Source: Thermobaculum sp. (GTDB lineage Bacteria > Chloroflexota > Chloroflexia > Thermobaculales > Thermobaculaceae). Taken from it: a stretch of DNA of 38,428 nucleotides. The stretch is taken from NCBI GenBank assembly GCA_016782125.1, contig JADDPA010000095.1, forward strand, positions 1 through 38,428, read 5' to 3'. Of the stretch, positions 36,140 through 38,428 are shown piece after piece. Every line of letters begins with the position of its first letter. Position 1 is the stretch's first letter. The notes below the pieces were generated by a model. The model was not told the DNA's origin and did not search any database. It worked only from the letters and a program-made list of their open reading frames with translations. The position numbers and the translations under genes were made by a program.

Positions 36140-37153
36140 ATGAGTCAACAGATCCGGACGCTGAGCTCACCGCTCGAGACCGAGAGGTTCGCGTGGCTCG
36201 ATACGATAGCCGATCCGCTCCAGGGGGCGTTGCACAGGATCTTTGGTTCGAGCGCGGCTGGACGGCAAGCCAAGAACATACTCAATGGGGTACCGATGCG
36301 GCATCGGATCCATCCGGCAATGGTGATCGTGCCACTTGGCGCGTGGTCAACGGCCGCCCTCCTCGATGTCCTGGACGGCGTCACGGCCCGAAAGGGCCGG
36401 AGCGAGTACCGCAAAGCCGCGGATGCCGCGGTGGCGTTCGGGGTGGCCGGTGCCGTGCCCGCAGTAGCAGCGGGGTTGGCAGACTGGACCGACGTGGACG
36501 GCCATCCGCGGCGGGTCGGTATGGCGCACGCGTTACTGAGCAGCATCGCGCTTAGCCTGTACACGTCGTCCCTCGCGCTGCGGCTTGCAGGACGACGCCG
36601 AACGGCACGGGGTACAGCTGGACTGGGATACGCCGTAGTCATGGTCAGTGGCTCACTCGGCGGTGAGATGGTCTTCAACCTCGGCGTGAATGTGACGCAC
36701 CAGCCACAACGGACGATCCCCGACGAATCGTTCGACGTGCTCGCGAGCGCCGACCTGCCTGAGGGCGAGCCGGTGGTAGTCGACGTACAGGACACTCCGG
36801 TGATGCTGCTGCGGCAAGGTGGCGAGTTATTCGCGGTCGATGCCAAATGCACCCACGCCGGTGGTCCGCTGAACGAAGGGGAGTTCGAGAACAATACGGT
36901 GCAGTGCCCGTGGCACGGGTCGATCTTTTCGCTCGCAGACGGCCACCCGGTGCAGGGTCCGGCTACCGTTCCGCTGCCGGACCTTCAACACGACCGAAGC
37001 CGGAGGGCGCATCCGGCTCACACCGGGCAATCCGCGGAGCGGTTAGTAGGAGCCAAGGGGCAGGCGCGGCAGCGATGCCAGACGTGGACAGAATACCGGG
37101 ACGAGCAGCCTGGCGAATACCAGGGCGGCCAGTTCCCTGCCCCTCGGTTATGA
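36140..37153 (+). CDS. DUF2231 membrane domain fused to a Rieske 2Fe-2S domain (3' end out of frame)
   Basis: The N-terminal 190 residues form a DUF2231-like membrane region ([23 protein letters not shown] and later [19 protein letters not shown]). The C-terminal part is a Rieske domain with both ligand motifs, CTHAGGPL and CPWHGSIF, which bind a 2Fe-2S cluster. Such fusions probably move electrons at the membrane. After GPATVPLP the frame appears shifted by one extra G near 36979-36980: the other frame reads [21 protein letters not shown] and stops at TAG 37044-37046, a normal Rieske ending. The annotated frame instead adds about 58 unrelated residues to 37153. Start ATG 36140 has AAGGAGG. 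It is divergent from the flavoprotein gene, possibly its electron donor (inference). Confidence 0.85.
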   Translation: MSQQIRTLSSPLETERFAWLDTIADPLQGALHRIFGSSAAGRQAKNILNGVPMRHRIHPAMVIVPLGAWSTAALLDVLDGVTARKGRSEYRKAADAAVAFGVAGAVPAVAAGLADWTDVDGHPRRVGMAHALLSSIALSLYTSSLALRLAGRRRTARGTAGLGYAVVMVSGSLGGEMVFNLGVNVTHQPQRTIPDESFDVLASADLPEGEPVVVDVQDTPVMLLRQGGELFAVDAKCTHAGGPLNEGEFENNTVQCPWHGSIFSLADGHPVQGPATVPLPDLQHDRSRRAHPAHTGQSAERLVGAKGQARQRCQTWTEYRDEQPGEYQGGQFPAPRL

Positions 37154-37190
37154 TAGATGTAATGACTGTTGGACGTGCAGGAGGTTCCCT

Positions 37191-37556
37191 ATGCCCGAGT
37201 TGCAAACACTGACCCCTGAGGAAGAGCGGGTGATCGCTCATAAGGGAACGGAGCGCCCGTTTTCGGGCGAGTACGACGATCACTTCGTTCCCGGCGTTTA
37301 CACCTGCCGGCGATGTGGCGCGGAGTTGTATCGCTCCGAGGACAAGTTTCATTCCGGCTGCGGATGGCCGAGCTTCGACGCCGAGATTCCGGGCGCCGTA
37401 CGTCGCCTGCCCGATCCCGATGGCAGGCGGACCGAGATTATCTGCGCTGCGTGTGACGGACACCTGGGCCATGTCTTCGAAGGGGAAGGACTCACCACCA
37501 AGAACATTCGCCACTGCGTGAACTCCATCTCCATGCGCTTCATCCCGGCCGAGTAG
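37191..37556 (+). CDS. msrB: Peptide-methionine (R)-S-oxide reductase
   Basis: Repairs methionine-R-sulfoxide in oxidised proteins with reducing power from thioredoxin. The 121-residue protein is complete: two zinc-binding pairs, C39/C42 (CRRCG) and C85/C88 (CAACDG), the [10 protein letters not shown] segment with a possible resolving Cys57, the active-site HLGHVF, and the catalytic Cys109 in [11 protein letters not shown]. There is no signal peptide, so it is cytoplasmic. CAGGAGG precedes the ATG. It lies near a thioredoxin reductase-like gene and a Rieske protein, so this part of the window has a redox theme. Confidence 0.97.
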   Translation: MPELQTLTPEEERVIAHKGTERPFSGEYDDHFVPGVYTCRRCGAELYRSEDKFHSGCGWPSFDAEIPGAVRRLPDPDGRRTEIICAACDGHLGHVFEGEGLTTKNIRHCVNSISMRFIPAE

Positions 37557-37587
37557 TCCGGAACGTGAGTGCCCGGTGGCTATCGGC

Positions 37588-37604
37588 CCGGGACAATATC
37601 CCGG
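37588..37604 (+). terminator. Hairpin downstream of msrB
   Basis: CCGGGA and TCCCGG form a perfect 6-base stem around CAATA, 32 bases after the msrB stop. No T-run follows, so it may be an mRNA end structure rather than a full intrinsic terminator. The remaining 280 bases up to the carbonic anhydrase hold no gene that I can support. Confidence 0.45.
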
Positions 37605-37882
37605 AACGGTAGAACATCATGCTTCCTCGTCGGCAGGGTGTAGAACCCATCCCCGCACAGCAGCGGCATGATCGTTGCTCAACTCACCGCCAAGCGACGC
37701 TTCCCCTGATGGGCTCAGGTGGAGACCGGGCAACGGTGGCCGGCGCTGACGTCATAGCCAATAGCTGAGGCCCTGCCACTTCATCTCCTTCGGGAGCTGT
37801 CCCCTGACCCAGGCAAGCCATCAGGTGCGTTCAAGCGTCCTTGCGCAGGTCTACCGTCAAAACAAGAAAGAGGAGGTTCTCG

Positions 37883-38374
37883 ATTAGCGCCACGGATGAG
37901 CTTGTAAGCAACAACCGGGAATACGCCCGGTCTTTCGACAAGGGCGCACTGCCGATGCCGCCTGGCAAGCCGGTCGCCGTACTGGCGTGTATGGACGCCC
38001 GCCTCAACGTCTACGGGATGCTAGGACTCCAGGAGGGGGACGCGCACGTTATTCGTAACGCCGGCGGCGTCGTGACCCAGGATGCCATTCGTTCCCTTGT
38101 GATCTCTCAGCGGCTCCTGGGCACACGGGAGATTATCTTGATCCATCACACGGGCTGCGGGATGCTCTCCTTCCGAGACGATGAGGTGAGGGAGCAGATC
38201 CGGGACGAGGTGGGCTTCAAGCCAGAGTTTCCGCTAGAGAGCTTCGGCGACCTGGAGGGGGACGTGCGGGAGTCGATGGCCCGCATCAAAGCCAACCCCT
38301 TCATACCGCACAAGGAGAGCGTCCGCGGCTTCGTGTACGACGTGGAATCCGGGAGGCTGAACGAGGTGACCTAG
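37883..38374 (+). CDS. Beta-class carbonic anhydrase
   Basis: Interconverts CO2 and bicarbonate using zinc. The 163-residue protein carries the beta-class motifs: CMDARL (Cys36 and Asp38), HVIRNAGGVVTQDAIRSL, and HHTGCGM (His about 88-89, Cys92). It ends with IKANPFIPHKESVRGFVYDVESGRL, typical of the short bacterial beta-CA group. The start is unusual. GAGGAGG (37870-37876) is 6 bases before ATT 37883, exactly where relatives begin with M-S-x-T-D-E-L, so ATT appears to be the start codon. The alternative TTG at 37841 has no ribosome site and adds 14 basic residues. Confidence 0.9.
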   Translation: MSATDELVSNNREYARSFDKGALPMPPGKPVAVLACMDARLNVYGMLGLQEGDAHVIRNAGGVVTQDAIRSLVISQRLLGTREIILIHHTGCGMLSFRDDEVREQIRDEVGFKPEFPLESFGDLEGDVRESMARIKANPFIPHKESVRGFVYDVESGRLNEVT

Positions 38375-38428
38375 AGTTCCCTACAGCGGGCAGCGGTGGT
38401 ATTGGACCGGGCAGGGTATGCTGCGGGT

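Noticed and set aside
1-38428. tRNA or rRNA genes, CRISPR arrays, insertion sequences or a phage
   Set aside because: I saw no clover-leaf pattern ending in a TTCGA-type arm, no regularly spaced repeats, no transposase or integrase motifs and no target-site duplications. A tRNA or IS search program would settle this.

Overview
The window is a GC-rich bacterial chromosome segment of 38.4 kb and about 30 genes, with no rRNA, tRNA, CRISPR array or insertion sequence that I can see. A Gram-positive-style T-box riboswitch ahead of thrS, GTG/TTG/ATT starts with strong Shine-Dalgarno sites, and the gene types present (DUF4062-STAND ATPase with TPRs, DUF2804, DUF3817, phosphoketolase with acetate kinase, kinase-less 'DIDxLINRTLVY' membrane proteins) suggest a member of Chloroflexota, perhaps close to Thermomicrobia. 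This placement is inference from gene style, not from a marker gene.

Layout. 1-2.7 kb (minus): thrS followed by the start of thrC, behind a T-box leader with terminator, so threonyl-tRNA charging and threonine synthesis appear to share one tRNA-sensing switch. 2.8-3.7 kb: a DUF2804 protein. 3.8-6.1 kb (minus): a TetR regulator, ABC ATPase and ABC-2 permease operon whose promoter carries two copies of a TGAACGTT-type palindrome. 6.1-8.6 kb (minus): a patatin-like lipase and an enolase-superfamily enzyme. 8.7-14.6 kb (plus): an OtrA/Tet(M)-like ribosomal protection GTPase with an upstream overlapping leader ORF, then two half-size ABC exporters whose motifs predict a heterodimer with one degenerate ATP site. 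14.7-18.4 kb: a DUF45-type metallopeptidase, a DUF3817 membrane protein, and a divergent pair made of a sugar isomerase-like TIM barrel and a Gfo/Idh/MocA dehydrogenase. 19.1-20.5 kb: nicotinate phosphoribosyltransferase, followed by a dispersed palindromic repeat.

20.7-26.1 kb (minus) holds the most unusual unit: a 901-residue DUF4062-NB-ARC-TPR STAND ATPase in tight operon with a two-polypeptide enzyme that together looks like a phosphoenolpyruvate synthase / rifampicin phosphotransferase (ATP-grasp half, then middle region plus phospho-histidine half). 26.5-28.5 kb: an SRAP (YedK/HMCES) protein and, convergent with it, a VioB-type ferritin-like protein.

28.5-37.2 kb contains several broken genes: an ackA-xfp operon (acetate kinase with two frameshifts, phosphoketolase with one frameshift and one in-frame TGA), a frameshifted thioredoxin-reductase-like gene, and a DUF2231-Rieske gene whose last part is out of frame. 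Intact prs, a kinase-less membrane sensor and msrB lie among them. Several lesions sit in short G/C runs, so recent decay and sequencing error must both be considered. The window ends with msrB and a beta-type carbonic anhydrase that seems to start at ATT.
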